Source of the DNA: Arenibacterium halophilum | GTDB taxonomy: Bacteria > Pseudomonadota > Alphaproteobacteria > Rhodobacterales > Rhodobacteraceae | Assembly: GCF_005938225.1 (NCBI RefSeq) | Contig: NZ_VCPC01000001.1 | Location: 434,001 to 498,000 of the forward strand | Length of the DNA stretch: 64,000 bases | Direction of reading: 5' to 3' | Shown: piece by piece, positions 27,725 to 37,642 of the stretch | Position numbering within the stretch: the first letter of the stretch is position 1 | How the letters are laid out: the number at the start of each line of letters is the position of its first letter | Notes under the pieces: generated by a model | What the model was told of the DNA's origin: nothing | Database searches by the model: none | Seen by the model: the letters and a program-made list of their open reading frames with translations, nothing else | Made by a program: the position numbers and the translations under genes

Positions 27725-29347
27725 TCACAAAAAATCGAAATCCGCATGGGTCAACTGACCCGGGGTGATACCTTTCAACACGATTTCGGTGCCGCCTTCC
27801 AAAGTCACCAGCGCGCCATTCGCTCCGAACGAGTCGATCTGCGTGTTCGCAAAGCTGCTTCCGGTGACGCGAATGTGGTCGATCCCGTCCTGAAACCCAA
27901 TGATACGGTCTCGTCCTTCGTCGGCCAGCCCGTCAAAGACAAAGGTATCAGCGCCGCCGTTGCCCTTCAGTATGTCGTTATGTGCGCCACCGATCAGCGT
28001 GTCGCGTCCGCGACCGCCAACCAGCAGATCGCGCCCGTTCCCGCCATCGAGCTTGTCATTGCCATTGCCGCCGAAGATCGAGTCGTTTCCGTTCAGGCCA
28101 AAGATGCGGTCGCGCCCGCCGAAACCCTCGAGCAGGTTCAGGCCGTTGGTATCGCGCAGGGTTTCGGCGGCATCGGTGCCGACGACTCCGGTGTCAAAGC
28201 CCTGGCTCATCACTTGCCATTGCGTGCCGCCAAGGTGATGCGATTGCCAGGTGACAACCACATCGCCGCTGGCATTCCCCGCGATCCCCGCATTCCACTG
28301 AGCCGCCGATGTCGAGCTGTTGATGATGAATTCATCGCCCACCATGCTGCCGTTGGCGGCGAACCGCTGGCCGACGATAGCCTCTCCGCTGCCGTCCTGA
28401 TCGAAACTTTGCCAGGCCACCAGGAAGCCGCCATCGGCAAGGCCGATCACCTCGGGCGTCCACTGCTGGCTGTAGGTGGTGGTGTTGACCTGAAATTCGC
28501 CGCCCAGCTTTGTGCCGCCATCGTCGAACCGCTGAGCGAAGACGCCCCAGGACGACCCGTCGGCGTTCAGGCTGCCCCACCATGTCACGACGAAGCCGCC
28601 GTCCTTCAACGCCGCGACCTTGGGCGCGAACTGGTCGCCCGTGGTCAGGGTGTTCACCGTCACCGCCGCCCCCACCGGCGCGCCGGTCTTGGTAAACACC
28701 TGCATCTTCACATCGGCCTTGTTGGTCAGATCGCCGCTGTATTCCTGCCAGACCTGCACAAATTGCCCGGTGCCCAGCCCCGCGACATCCTGCGCGGCCT
28801 GCTCAAAGCTTACGCCCTGATCCAGAGATTTTTCCCCTCCGGCAAAGCTGCCATCCTGTTTGACGATGCGCCCGTGGGTCTTGAACCCCTCGCCGGCGAC
28901 GAATTCGGTCCATGTAACCAGCAGGTTGCCGTTGTTCAGCGTGGTGCCGGCAATCGCGCCGCCGATGATTTCCCCCGCGCCGCTGATGGTGGCGGCCGGG
29001 CTGCGCAGGCTGCCGTCATCGTTGAACAGGGCAACTCTGGCCACCCCGCCGTCGCTGCCGCTTTCCATCCAGAACACCGCATAGCCCCCGCCTTTCAGCG
29101 GCTCGGCCCCGGAACTGACGGCAAAGCCGCTGGCGGCATCGGTGAGCTCGGCCACGGAGCCCGGGGCGCTGCCATCCGCAGGGAGCCGCCGCTGAAACAG
29201 GTCGCCGGTGTTCGGGTCCAGCCACGTCACGACCGTATCGCCGTTTTTCAACACCACCGGCGCTGTGAATACGTCTTCCTGAAAGTTGCGCGACACCACG
29301 ACGCCGCTGTTGGTTTCGCCGCCGCTGGTCTTAAGCCCTGCCCCCAT
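27725..29347 (-). CDS. RTX-type calcium-binding secreted protein with propeller-like repeats
   Basis: A 540-residue protein without a Sec signal peptide, as expected for type I secretion. Residues about 20-385 contain repeated segments of about 50-60 residues with the pattern DGGFxVxWxSxxxDG ... QRFxxxGxxxGxEFxxN, suggesting a beta-propeller-like fold. Seven RTX nonapeptides follow (408-471, GGxGxDxLx type), forming a calcium-binding beta-roll. A C-terminal 69-residue secretion domain ends HADFDFL. No catalytic domain is recognisable, so adhesion or matrix function is more likely than toxin. No type I transporter is nearby. Confidence 0.85.
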   Translation of the reverse strand: MGAGLKTSGGETNSGVVVSRNFQEDVFTAPVVLKNGDTVVTWLDPNTGDLFQRRLPADGSAPGSVAELTDAASGFAVSSGAEPLKGGGYAVFWMESGSDGGVARVALFNDDGSLRSPAATISGAGEIIGGAIAGTTLNNGNLLVTWTEFVAGEGFKTHGRIVKQDGSFAGGEKSLDQGVSFEQAAQDVAGLGTGQFVQVWQEYSGDLTNKADVKMQVFTKTGAPVGAAVTVNTLTTGDQFAPKVAALKDGGFVVTWWGSLNADGSSWGVFAQRFDDGGTKLGGEFQVNTTTYSQQWTPEVIGLADGGFLVAWQSFDQDGSGEAIVGQRFAANGSMVGDEFIINSSTSAAQWNAGIAGNASGDVVVTWQSHHLGGTQWQVMSQGFDTGVVGTDAAETLRDTNGLNLLEGFGGRDRIFGLNGNDSIFGGNGNDKLDGGNGRDLLVGGRGRDTLIGGAHNDILKGNGGADTFVFDGLADEGRDRIIGFQDGIDHIRVTGSSFANTQIDSFGANGALVTLEGGTEIVLKGITPGQLTHADFDFL

Positions 29348-29371
29348 CGAAATTCCGCCCTGTGCAATACA

Positions 29372-29400
29372 TCAAAAACGGCGGCATCCTAGCCGCCGTT
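29372..29400 (-). terminator. intrinsic terminator of the leucine-degradation operon
   Basis: A 9-bp stem (29377-29385 with 29392-29400, loop ATCCTA) is followed on the minus strand by TTTTT. It lies 22 bp after the enoyl-CoA hydratase stop and separates this operon from the RTX gene. Confidence 0.88.
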
Positions 29401-29421
29401 CATTTGATCTGCCAAGACATT

Positions 29422-30207
29422 TCAAGCGGTGATCCAGGGCGCCTTTTCGCGGGCAAAGAAGGCGGCGACCCCGGCGCGGGCCTCTTCGGTTTCCCATTGT
29501 TCGGCCAGGGCGCGGATGGTGTCGTCGATCACCGCGTCGTCGATCACCGGCCCCAGCCGCCGCGCCAGCCGTTTCGAGGCCGCGACCGCCGTGGGCGCGC
29601 AAGACAGGTAAGGCACCACCTCGGCTTCGACCGCCTGCTCCAGCGCATCGTGGGCAACCACCTGCGACAGCAGGCCCAGCAGCATTGCCTCGGCCCCGTC
29701 GAAGAGGCGCGCCGACATGAAGACGCGCCGTGCCATCGCCTCGCCCATGCGGGCCAGACAATAGGGGCTGATGGTGGCCGGGATCAGCCCCAGCCGCGTT
29801 TCGGTAAAGCCGAATTTCGCGCCCTCAGCGGCAATCGCCACGTCGCAGACGCTGATCAGCCCCATGCCGCCGCCAAAGGCATTGCCCTGCACCGCCCCGA
29901 TCAGCGGCTGCGGCAGCGTGTTCAGCGCAAACAGCATCTCGGCTAGCTTGCGCGCCTCGCGAAAGCGGGTGTCGCGGTCGGCCTCCATCTGGGCCTGCAT
30001 CCAGCGCAGGTCGCCCCCGGCGCAGAAACTCTTGCCCTCGGCATCCAGCACGACGACGCGGATGGCGCTGTCGACGGCGATCTGGCCGGCCACCTCGGTC
30101 AGTTCGGCGATCATCTGCGCCGACATGGCGTTGTGCTTTTCGGCGCGGGCCAGGGTCAGCCGGGCCACGCCGCGCGCGTCGGTTGTCAGCCGGATCGTCT
30201 CGAACAT
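29422..30207 (-). CDS. liuC: enoyl-CoA hydratase family protein, probable methylglutaconyl-CoA hydratase
   Basis: A 261-residue crotonase-fold enzyme. The oxyanion-hole segments are GKSFCAGGDLRWMQ and NAFGGGMGLISVCDVAIA, and the catalytic region has FTETRLGLIPATISPY. As the last gene of a leucine-catabolic operon it most likely hydrates 3-methylglutaconyl-CoA to HMG-CoA, the step between methylcrotonyl-CoA carboxylase and HMG-CoA lyase. Crotonase substrates are hard to tell from sequence alone, so context carries the specific call. Confidence 0.88.
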   Translation of the reverse strand: MFETIRLTTDARGVARLTLARAEKHNAMSAQMIAELTEVAGQIAVDSAIRVVVLDAEGKSFCAGGDLRWMQAQMEADRDTRFREARKLAEMLFALNTLPQPLIGAVQGNAFGGGMGLISVCDVAIAAEGAKFGFTETRLGLIPATISPYCLARMGEAMARRVFMSARLFDGAEAMLLGLLSQVVAHDALEQAVEAEVVPYLSCAPTAVAASKRLARRLGPVIDDAVIDDTIRALAEQWETEEARAGVAAFFAREKAPWITA

Positions 30208-30228
30208 ATGAATTTCCTTGTTGTCGTG

Positions 30229-31083
30229 TTATTCGGCGCGCATCGAACGGGCCATTTCGGCGGCTTCGCGGATCACGGCCAGGTCAAGCCCGGTGTCGTA
30301 TCCAAGACGCTCCAAGTGCTCGGCCACGGCTTCGGTTGCGACATTGCCCGCCGCGCCGGGCGCATAGGGGCACCCGCCCAGCCCCCCGGCGGCGGCGTCG
30401 AAAACACGCACCCCCAGCGACAGCGCCGCGTCGATATTGGCAATCGCCTTGCCGCCGGTGTCGTGGAAATGCCCTGCAAGACGGCCCACTGGCACCACGT
30501 CGCGTACCGCCAGCAGCATCCGCGCCACCTTGTCGGGCGAGGCCCGGCCCAGCGTGTCGCCGAGCGAGATTTCATAGCAGCCCATCGCGAACAGACGGTC
30601 GGCCACGGCGGCGACCTGCGCAGGCGCCACATCGCCATCATAGGGGCAATCTGTGACGCAGCTGATGTAGCCACGCACTGGCAGATCGATATGGCGCGCG
30701 GCCTCCAGCATCGGAGCAAAGCGTTCCAGCGATTCCTCGATCGAGGCATTGATGTTGGCGCGGCTGAACCCCTCGCTCGCCGAGGCAAAAACCGCGATTT
30801 CGTCCGCCTTGGCCGCCAGCGCATCGTCATAGCCGCGCATGTTGGGCGTGAGCGCGGCATAGCGCACGCCCTCGGCCCGCTGGATGCCGTCCAGCACCTC
30901 GGCGCTGCCGGCCATCTGGGGCACCCACTTCGGGCTGACGAAGCTGGCGCATTCGATGCGCGAAAACCCCGCCCGGCTGAGGCAATCGACCAGCGCGATC
31001 TTTTCCGCCACCGGAATATTGCGCTTTTCATTCTGAAGCCCGTCGCGCGGACCCACCTCGAAAATCTCTGCCCGTCCCGCCAT
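30229..31083 (-). CDS. liuE: hydroxymethylglutaryl-CoA lyase
   Basis: A 284-residue TIM-barrel enzyme that splits HMG-CoA into acetoacetate and acetyl-CoA, the last step of leucine breakdown. The N-terminal VGPRDGLQNEK motif binds the metal and substrate, HFHDTGGKAIAN carries metal-binding His residues, and GGCPYAPGAAGN contains the catalytic Cys. The ATG at 31083 starts MAGRAEIFEVGPRDG; the frame continues upstream without homology. It lies 21 bp before the hydratase gene and 67 bp after the carboxylase alpha gene. Confidence 0.95.
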   Translation of the reverse strand: MAGRAEIFEVGPRDGLQNEKRNIPVAEKIALVDCLSRAGFSRIECASFVSPKWVPQMAGSAEVLDGIQRAEGVRYAALTPNMRGYDDALAAKADEIAVFASASEGFSRANINASIEESLERFAPMLEAARHIDLPVRGYISCVTDCPYDGDVAPAQVAAVADRLFAMGCYEISLGDTLGRASPDKVARMLLAVRDVVPVGRLAGHFHDTGGKAIANIDAALSLGVRVFDAAAGGLGGCPYAPGAAGNVATEAVAEHLERLGYDTGLDLAVIREAAEMARSMRAE

Positions 31084-31150
31084 GCGCTTTCTCCCTGATA
31101 CGGTTGGCTTCAGTCTTTCGCCTTCGCCGCGCAAAGGCAACGGGGATCGT

Positions 31151-33091
31151 TTACGCCTCTGCTTCTTCCAGACGCACCAACGCAGCCCCGGCTTCGACCT
31201 GCGTGCCCTCGGACGCCAGAACCTCGGCCACCACACCATCGCGTTCGGCCAGCAGGGAATGTTCCATCTTCATCGCCTCCAGCACGGCCAGCCGGTCGCC
31301 TTCGGACACGGCTTGCCCCACGGTTGCAAAGACCGCCTTCACCAGCCCCGGCATCGGCGCCATGATCAGGTTACCATCGCCCGATTTGCCGCCATCCCGC
31401 GCCAGCGGGTCGATCACCTCGAACCGCAGGCCATAGCCGTCGAACACGGTGACCGTGCCGGCCGAGACCGCCAGCGGCGGCAGCGCACGCCCACCAATGC
31501 GCCACGCGCCATCGCGCCAGTGGGCATCGACCGTGTCGTCACCGATGCTCCACTGGTGATGGTCGGGCGCGAGGATCCGCAGCCGGGCTGTCACAGCCTC
31601 TTCGCCAAATTCCAGCGCGACCGAGCGATCGAGCGGCGCCCAAAGCACCAACCCCTGCGCCCAGTCTGGTGCGCCCGTCAGCCTCAGCGCGGCCATCGCG
31701 GCGGCGGCCACATGGCGCGGTTCGGCCTTCGGCGGCACCACCAGAGCGTCGATGTCGCGCGCGATCAGCCCGGTATCCACGTCGCCCTTGGCAAAGCCGT
31801 CATGAGTTGCCAGCGCGCCAAGGAAAGCAAGGTTGGTCACCGTGCCGCCCACCTCGGTCTGTTCCAGTGCGCGAGCCAGACGGCGCAGCGCCACTTCGCG
31901 CGTGGGGCCATGCACGATGACCTTGGCGATCATCGGATCGTACCAGGGGCTGATCGTGTCTCCGGCCCGAACGCCAGTGTCAGACCGCGCATCACCCGGA
32001 AATTGCAGATGGGTCAGCGTGCCGGTCGCAGGCAGAAAGCCCTTTGGCACGTCTTCGGCATACAGCCGCGCCTCGAACGCTTGACCGCTGATCGTCAGAT
32101 CGCCTTGCGCCATGGGCAGCGGTTCACCGGCGGCCACGCGCAGCTGCCATTCCACCAGATCGACGCCGGTGATCGCCTCGGTCACCGGGTGTTCGACCTG
32201 AAGGCGGGTGTTCATCTCCATGAACCAGAACTGGTCGGGGTTCAGCCCGCCCGAGCCGTCGACAATGAATTCAATCGTCCCTGCCCCGCTGTACCCGATC
32301 GCCTCGGCCGCGCGCACGGCGGCGGCGCCCATGGCGGCGCGCATTTCAGGCGTCATGCCCGGCGCGGGGGCTTCCTCGATCACCTTCTGGTGGCGGCGCT
32401 GCAAGGAACAGTCGCGTTCGAACAGATGCACCGCGTTTTTGCCGTCGCCGAACACCTGCACTTCGATATGGCGGGGTTTGGTGACGTATTTTTCCACCAG
32501 CACATCGGCGTTGCCAAAGGCGGTTTTCGCCTCGCTGCGGGCGCTGGCAAGGGCATCGGCGAATGCGGCCGGTGTTTCGACAAGGCGCATCCCCTTGCCG
32601 CCACCACCCGCAACCGCTTTGATCAGCACGGGATAGCCGATGCCATCGGCCTGTTCCGCCAGGAACGCATCGTCCTGATTGGCGCCGTGATAGCCCGGCA
32701 CCACGGGCACGCCCGCCTCTTCCATCAGCGCCTTGGCGGCATCCTTCAGCCCCATCGCGCGGATGGCCTTGGCCGAGGGGCCGATGAACACCAGACCGGC
32801 GGCTTCGACCGCCTCGACGAAGGCCGGGTTTTCCGACAGGAAGCCATAGCCGGGGTGGATGGCCTGCGCGCCGGCGTCCTTGGCAGCGGCGATGATCGCA
32901 TCGCCCTTCAGGTAGCTGTCGGCCGGGGCCGGGCCGCCGATATGCACAGCATCATCCGCCATCTGGACGTGCATCGCGCCCGCATCGGCATCGGAATAAA
33001 CGGCTACGCAGCGCAGGCCCATCGCCTGTGCGGTGCGGATCACGCGGCAGGCGATTTCGCCACGGTTGGCAATCAGGATCGTATCAAACAT
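31151..33091 (-). CDS. liuD: methylcrotonyl-CoA carboxylase, biotin-containing alpha subunit
   Basis: A 646-residue biotin-dependent carboxylase subunit. The biotin carboxylase part (about 1-445) has ANRGEIACRVIRTA, the ATP-grasp Gly-rich AVAGGGGKGM and EMNTRLQVEHPVTE. The C-terminal carrier domain has EAMKM with the biotinylated Lys at 608. The gene pair and the neighbouring isovaleryl-CoA dehydrogenase and HMG-CoA lyase indicate 3-methylcrotonyl-CoA as substrate rather than propionyl- or geranyl-CoA. BirA in this window would attach the biotin. Confidence 0.94.
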   Translation of the reverse strand: MFDTILIANRGEIACRVIRTAQAMGLRCVAVYSDADAGAMHVQMADDAVHIGGPAPADSYLKGDAIIAAAKDAGAQAIHPGYGFLSENPAFVEAVEAAGLVFIGPSAKAIRAMGLKDAAKALMEEAGVPVVPGYHGANQDDAFLAEQADGIGYPVLIKAVAGGGGKGMRLVETPAAFADALASARSEAKTAFGNADVLVEKYVTKPRHIEVQVFGDGKNAVHLFERDCSLQRRHQKVIEEAPAPGMTPEMRAAMGAAAVRAAEAIGYSGAGTIEFIVDGSGGLNPDQFWFMEMNTRLQVEHPVTEAITGVDLVEWQLRVAAGEPLPMAQGDLTISGQAFEARLYAEDVPKGFLPATGTLTHLQFPGDARSDTGVRAGDTISPWYDPMIAKVIVHGPTREVALRRLARALEQTEVGGTVTNLAFLGALATHDGFAKGDVDTGLIARDIDALVVPPKAEPRHVAAAAMAALRLTGAPDWAQGLVLWAPLDRSVALEFGEEAVTARLRILAPDHHQWSIGDDTVDAHWRDGAWRIGGRALPPLAVSAGTVTVFDGYGLRFEVIDPLARDGGKSGDGNLIMAPMPGLVKAVFATVGQAVSEGDRLAVLEAMKMEHSLLAERDGVVAEVLASEGTQVEAGAALVRLEEAEA

Positions 33092-33166
33092 GGGTATGTC
33101 CTTCGCGGCGCGGGGCGCAAGGGGCCAGCCGCGCGTGAAATTCTGATGTATGAAAGGCCCGGGCCA

Positions 33167-34771
33167 TCACATCCGGAACACGCCAAAGCGTGTCGGCGCG
33201 ATGGGCGCGTTCAACGAGGCCGAGAGCGACAGCGCAAGGATGTCGCGTGTCTTGCGCGGGTCGATCACGCCATCGTCCCACAACCGGGCCGAGGCATAGA
33301 GCGGGTGGGATTGTTCCGCGAACATATCCAGCGTCGGCTGCTTGAAGGCGGCCTCTTCCTCGGCCGACCAGCTGCCGCCCTGCCGTTCGATCCCGTCGCG
33401 TTTGACGGTCGCCAGCACGCCCGCCGCCTGTTCGCCCCCCATGACCGAAATGCGGCTGTTGGGCCATGTCCACAGGAAACGGGGAGAATAGGCGCGTCCG
33501 CACATGCCGTAGTTGCCCGCGCCATAGGATCCGCCGACCAGCAGCGTGATTTTCGGCACCTTCGTCGTGGCGACCGCCGTCACCAGCTTGGCCCCGTGGC
33601 GCGCGATGCCTTCGGCCTCGTACTTGCGGCCCACCATGAAGCCGGTGATGTTTTGCAGAAACACCAGCGGGATGTTGCGCTGGCTGCACAGTTCCACGAA
33701 ATGCGCGCCCTTCTGCGCGGATTCGGAAAACAGCACGCCGTTGTTGGCGATGATCCCCACCGGGCAGCCGCGCACATGGGCAAAGCCACAGACGAGCGTT
33801 TCGCCGAACCGCGCCTTGAATTCGTCAAACCGGCTGCCGTCGACGACGCGGGCGATGACCTCGCGGATGTCATAGGGGGTTTTCAGGTCGGGCGGCACCA
33901 CGCCCAGGATCTCGTCGGGGTCATAGGCGGGTTCCTCGTCCGCCTGCCACTGCACCGTTGCGGGCCGGGTGCGGTTCAGACCCGCCACCGCGCGCCGCGC
34001 CAGGGCCAGCGCGTGGGTGTCGTCCTCGGCCAGGTAATCGGCCACGCCCGACAGGCGCGTGTGCACATCGCCGCCACCCAGATCTTCGGCGGAGACCACC
34101 TCTCCGATGGCGGCCTTCACCAGCGGCGGACCGGCCAGGAAGATGGTGCCCTGTTCCTTGACGATGATTGTTACGTCCGACATCGCGGGCACATAGGCAC
34201 CCCCGGCGGTGCAGGACCCCATCACCACGGCAATCTGCGGGATGCCCATGGCCGACATATTCGCCTGGTTGTAGAAGATGCGCCCGAAATGGTCGCGGTC
34301 AGGGAACACCTCGTCCTGGTTGGGCAGGTTCGCGCCGCCCGAATCGACAAGGTAGACGCAGGGCAGATGGTTCTGCATCGCGATTTCCTGCGCGCGCAGG
34401 TGCTTCTTCACCGTGACCGGGTAGTAGGTGCCGCCCTTCACGGTGGCGTCGTTGCAGACGACCATCACCTCTTGCCCATGGACGCGGCCAATGCCCGCGA
34501 TGACCCCGGCACCGGGCGCGGCGCCATCGTACATGCCATGCGCCGCCGTGGCGCCGATTTCCAGAAAGGGCGAGCCGGGATCAAGCAGGTTCGCAACCCT
34601 TTCGCGCGGCAGCATCTTCCCCCGCGACAGGTGACGGTCGCGGGCGCGCTCTCCACCACCGGCAGCCGCGGCCTGCGCCGCTTCGCGGATTTCGGACAGC
34701 GCGGCCAGATGCGCGTCGATGTTCGATTTGAAGGCATCCGAAGATGGCAGAGCCTTGGATTGCAGTTTCAT
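33167..34771 (-). CDS. liuB: methylcrotonyl-CoA carboxylase beta subunit (carboxyltransferase)
   Basis: A 534-residue carboxyltransferase that moves CO2 from biotin to 3-methylcrotonyl-CoA in the cytosol. Two crotonase-like halves are visible: [20 protein letters not shown] and [16 protein letters not shown] in the first, and [22 protein letters not shown] with [18 protein letters not shown] in the second. Its ATG overlaps the stop of the acyl-CoA synthetase gene by 4 bp. A 75-bp gap without features separates it from the alpha subunit gene. Confidence 0.94.
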   Translation of the reverse strand: MKLQSKALPSSDAFKSNIDAHLAALSEIREAAQAAAAGGGERARDRHLSRGKMLPRERVANLLDPGSPFLEIGATAAHGMYDGAAPGAGVIAGIGRVHGQEVMVVCNDATVKGGTYYPVTVKKHLRAQEIAMQNHLPCVYLVDSGGANLPNQDEVFPDRDHFGRIFYNQANMSAMGIPQIAVVMGSCTAGGAYVPAMSDVTIIVKEQGTIFLAGPPLVKAAIGEVVSAEDLGGGDVHTRLSGVADYLAEDDTHALALARRAVAGLNRTRPATVQWQADEEPAYDPDEILGVVPPDLKTPYDIREVIARVVDGSRFDEFKARFGETLVCGFAHVRGCPVGIIANNGVLFSESAQKGAHFVELCSQRNIPLVFLQNITGFMVGRKYEAEGIARHGAKLVTAVATTKVPKITLLVGGSYGAGNYGMCGRAYSPRFLWTWPNSRISVMGGEQAAGVLATVKRDGIERQGGSWSAEEEAAFKQPTLDMFAEQSHPLYASARLWDDGVIDPRKTRDILALSLSASLNAPIAPTRFGVFRM

Positions 34772-36297
34772 TGCAGCTGATCCCTTTCCGCCGCGGCGCG
34801 GCGTTTCAGTTCCTTGCGGACGACCTTGCCGGTGACGGTCATCGGCAGCTCGTCCAGAAAGTCGATTTCGCGGGGGTAGGAATAGATCGCCAGCCGGGCG
34901 CGCACCCAGTCCTGCAACTCGGGCCCCGTGGCCGTCGCGCCCGGTTTCAGCACCACATAGGCCTTGACGATTTCCGTCCGCAGGTCGTCGGGTTTGCCGA
35001 CCACGCCCACAGTTGCGACGGCGGGATGCGTCAGCAGGCAGTCCTCGATCTCCGAGGGGCCGATGCGATACCCGGCCGAGGTGATCACGTCATCCTCGCG
35101 CCCGACAAAGCGCAGGTAGTCGCCTTCGTGTTGTCCCCGGTCGCCGGTGAGCATCCAGTCGCCCCGGTATTTCTGCGCGGTTTCCTCGGGCCGGTTCCAA
35201 TAGCCCAGCATCATCGACCCCGACCCGCGCCGTACGGCGATGTCGCCCTCGTCGGTGGTGGGTTGGCCGGACTCGCCTATCACCGCCACGGTGTGCCCGA
35301 TCACCGGCTTTCCGATGCAACCGGGCTGCGCCGGAAAGCGCCGCGCGCAAGAGGAAACGACCATGTTGCATTCCGTCTGGCCGTAGAATTCGTTGATTTC
35401 CAGCCCAAAAGCCTTCCGCCCCCAGGCCAGCATCTCGGCGCCCAGCGGCTCGCCGCCCGAGGCGATCGAGCGCAGGCCCGGAATCGCCATGTCTGCGGCC
35501 TTCAGCATCCGCAGCGCGGTGGGCGGAAAGAACACGTTGCGCACAGCGCCCCGGCGGATGATCTCGGCCGCGCCTTCGGGGGTGAAGCGCGCCATGCGGG
35601 CGGCGACCACAGGGATACCAAGGCACAGCCCCGGCATCAGCACGTCGAACAGCCCGCCGATCCACGCCCAATCGGCCGGGGTCCACAGGCAGTCACCATC
35701 CTCGCCCAGCACGTCATGGCTGGCGACCACGCCGGGCAGATGCCCCGACAGCACACGGTGCCCATGCAGCGCACCCTTGGGCGTGCCGGTCGTGCCCGAG
35801 GTATAGATCAGCACCGCCGGATCCTCGGGTCCGGTGGCGAAAAATTCCAGCGGGCCGGTCGGGTCGTTGCCGCCGTCTACCATCCAGGCGCGCGCCAGAT
35901 CGCCCAGCAGATCGGCGCCTTCAGGGTCGGTCAGCACCAATTCGCACCCCGCGTCGCGGACGCGCGAAGCCAGGGCGTCGTGCTTGAACAGCTTGAACAA
36001 CGGGACGGAAATCGCGCCGATCTTCCAGATCGCCAGATGCGCCGCCGCGCACCACATCCCCTGCCCCAGCAGAACGCCGACCCGGTCACCCGGGCCGACC
36101 GCAGCCAGCAGCCGGGTCGCAACCCGGTCGACCATGCGGTTCAGTTCGCCAAACGTCACATCGCGCCGGTCCGGCCCGGTCAGATCGATGATCGCCGTGC
36201 GGCTGGAGAGCTGATCAAGGCACTGCTCGGCCATGTTCAGCCGATCGGGGAAATCCCAGCTGCCATCCGGCGCCAGAAACGGCAGGCCCGTGGTCAT
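34768..36297 (-). CDS. AMP-dependent acyl-CoA synthetase in the leucine operon
   Basis: A 509-residue adenylate-forming enzyme of the acetyl-CoA synthetase-like (ACSM-type) group. Motifs include [13 protein letters not shown] (P-loop), [28 protein letters not shown] with the hinge Asp, and the catalytic Lys in [12 protein letters not shown]. It activates a carboxylic acid with ATP and CoA. Position between isovaleryl-CoA dehydrogenase and carboxylase genes suggests isovalerate, another branched acid or acetoacetate; the sequence does not decide. Confidence 0.85.
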   Translation of the reverse strand: MTTGLPFLAPDGSWDFPDRLNMAEQCLDQLSSRTAIIDLTGPDRRDVTFGELNRMVDRVATRLLAAVGPGDRVGVLLGQGMWCAAAHLAIWKIGAISVPLFKLFKHDALASRVRDAGCELVLTDPEGADLLGDLARAWMVDGGNDPTGPLEFFATGPEDPAVLIYTSGTTGTPKGALHGHRVLSGHLPGVVASHDVLGEDGDCLWTPADWAWIGGLFDVLMPGLCLGIPVVAARMARFTPEGAAEIIRRGAVRNVFFPPTALRMLKAADMAIPGLRSIASGGEPLGAEMLAWGRKAFGLEINEFYGQTECNMVVSSCARRFPAQPGCIGKPVIGHTVAVIGESGQPTTDEGDIAVRRGSGSMMLGYWNRPEETAQKYRGDWMLTGDRGQHEGDYLRFVGREDDVITSAGYRIGPSEIEDCLLTHPAVATVGVVGKPDDLRTEIVKAYVVLKPGATATGPELQDWVRARLAIYSYPREIDFLDELPMTVTGKVVRKELKRRAAAERDQLQ

Positions 36298-36325
36298 CCC
36301 ATGTGCCCCGATGTGGCCCGGCGGC

Positions 36326-37489
36326 TCACGCCATGGCCCCCATCAGCTCGCGGCCCACAAGCATCCGGCGGATTTCGCTGGTGCCGGCGCCGATCTCCAT
36401 CAGCTTGGCATCGCGGAAAATCCGCGCGACGGGCGCGTCGTTCAGGAAGCCCGCGCCGCCCATCGCCTGCACCGCCTGATGCGCCTGCACCATCGCCTGT
36501 TCGCTGGCGTACAGGCAGCAGGCCGCCGCATCCTGACGCGTCACATCGCCCCGGTCGCAGGCCTTGGCGACCTCGTAAACATAGGCGCGGGCGGAATTCA
36601 TCGCCGTGTACATGTCGGCGATCTTGCCCTGCATCAGCTGGAAATTCCCGATCGGCTGGCCGAATTGCTTGCGGCTGGCCATATAGGGCATCACCTCGTC
36701 CAGACAGGCGGCCATGATGCCAAGCCCGATGCCAGCCAGCACGACACGTTCGTAATCCAGTCCCGACATCAGCACGCGCACGCCCTTGCCTTCTTCGCCA
36801 AGGACATTTTCAAACGGCACTTCGACATCTTCAAAGATCAGCTCGGCCGTGTTCGACCCGCGCATCCCCAGCTTGTCGAAATGCGGCGACGTCGAGAAGC
36901 CTTTCATCGACTTCTCGATCAGAAAGGCGGTGATGCCTTTTGATCCGGCCTCGGGGTCTGTCTTGGCATAAACCACCAGCGTGTCGGCATCGGGGCCATT
37001 GGTGATCCAGTACTTGTTGCCGTTCAGGCGGAAATGATCGTTGCGCTTTTCGGCTCGCAGCTTCATCGAGACCACATCGCTGCCTGCGCCTGCCTCGCTC
37101 ATCGCCAGCGCGCCAACGTGTTCGCCCGACACCAGCCCCGGCAGGTATTTCGCGCGCTGCGCGTCGGTGCCGTTCAGCTTGATCTGGTTCACACAAAGGT
37201 TGGAATGCGCCCCGTAGGACAGCGAGACACTGGCCGAGGCGCGCGCCACTTCCTCTACCGCGACGACATGGGCAAGGTAACTCATTCCCGCGCCGCCGTA
37301 TTCCTCGGGGACGGTCACGCCCAGAATGCCAAGGTCGCCCATTTCGCGCCACAGCTCGGGCGGGAAGGCGTTGCTGGAATCGATTTGCGCCGCCATCGGC
37401 TTCAGCCGCTCCTGCGCCCAGCGGTGCACCATGTCGCGCAGGCTATTCACATCCTCGCCCAGATCGAATTGCATCACGGCATTGAACAT
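36326..37489 (-). CDS. liuA: isovaleryl-CoA dehydrogenase
   Basis: A 387-residue FAD acyl-CoA dehydrogenase that oxidises isovaleryl-CoA to 3-methylcrotonyl-CoA and passes electrons to ETF. Typical features are [29 protein letters not shown] and the C-terminal [33 protein letters not shown] resembles the region of the unusual catalytic Glu of IVD. The ATG at 37489 follows a GGAGAGGAGG box nine bases upstream. It is the first gene of the operon. Confidence 0.94.
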   Translation of the reverse strand: MFNAVMQFDLGEDVNSLRDMVHRWAQERLKPMAAQIDSSNAFPPELWREMGDLGILGVTVPEEYGGAGMSYLAHVVAVEEVARASASVSLSYGAHSNLCVNQIKLNGTDAQRAKYLPGLVSGEHVGALAMSEAGAGSDVVSMKLRAEKRNDHFRLNGNKYWITNGPDADTLVVYAKTDPEAGSKGITAFLIEKSMKGFSTSPHFDKLGMRGSNTAELIFEDVEVPFENVLGEEGKGVRVLMSGLDYERVVLAGIGLGIMAACLDEVMPYMASRKQFGQPIGNFQLMQGKIADMYTAMNSARAYVYEVAKACDRGDVTRQDAAACCLYASEQAMVQAHQAVQAMGGAGFLNDAPVARIFRDAKLMEIGAGTSEIRRMLVGRELMGAMA

Positions 37490-37516
37490 GGCGACCGGCC
37501 TCCTCTCCGGATTTAT

Positions 37517-37530
37517 TGAACACTTGTTCA
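37517..37530. promoter_or_regulatory. candidate operator of the leucine-degradation operon
   Basis: TGAACA-CT-TGTTCA is a perfect 6-bp dyad with a 2-bp spacer, 27 bp upstream of the liuA start. Its placement just after a good -35 box fits a repressor site at about +1. TetR or MerR family repressors control such operons in other bacteria, but none is encoded nearby. Confidence 0.5.
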
Positions 37531-37535
37531 TTTAC

Positions 37536-37565
37536 TGCGTACGACAGGTATCGCCGCATTGTCAA
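37536..37565 (-). promoter_or_regulatory. predicted promoter of the leucine-degradation operon
   Basis: On the minus strand a consensus TTGACA (37565-37560) is followed after 17-18 bp by the poor -10 candidates GTACGC or TACGCA. The operator dyad begins about 29 bp downstream of the -35 box. The -10 match is weak, which is usual for regulated promoters. Confidence 0.4.
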
Positions 37566-37642
37566 GTTTGCATCATGGCACGGAACAAGCCCCGCGTCGC
37601 CCGCGTTGAGGTGCCAACCGAAATACCCATGAGGAGAGTGAG

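Noticed and set aside
27984-28130. Repetitive DNA that could be read as a CRISPR-like array
   Set aside because: The periodicity is 27 bp and coding, produced by the RTX nonapeptide repeats; there are no unique spacers.
33084-33689. Minus-strand open frame overlapping liuB
   Set aside because: Frame-shifted shadow of the intact carboxylase beta gene.
31082-34780. Very long plus-strand open frame (over 1,200 codons) opposite the leucine operon
   Set aside because: It mirrors codon structure of liuD and liuB, has His/Arg/Gln-rich nonsense composition and no recognisable domain. Such antisense frames are typical in high-GC genomes.
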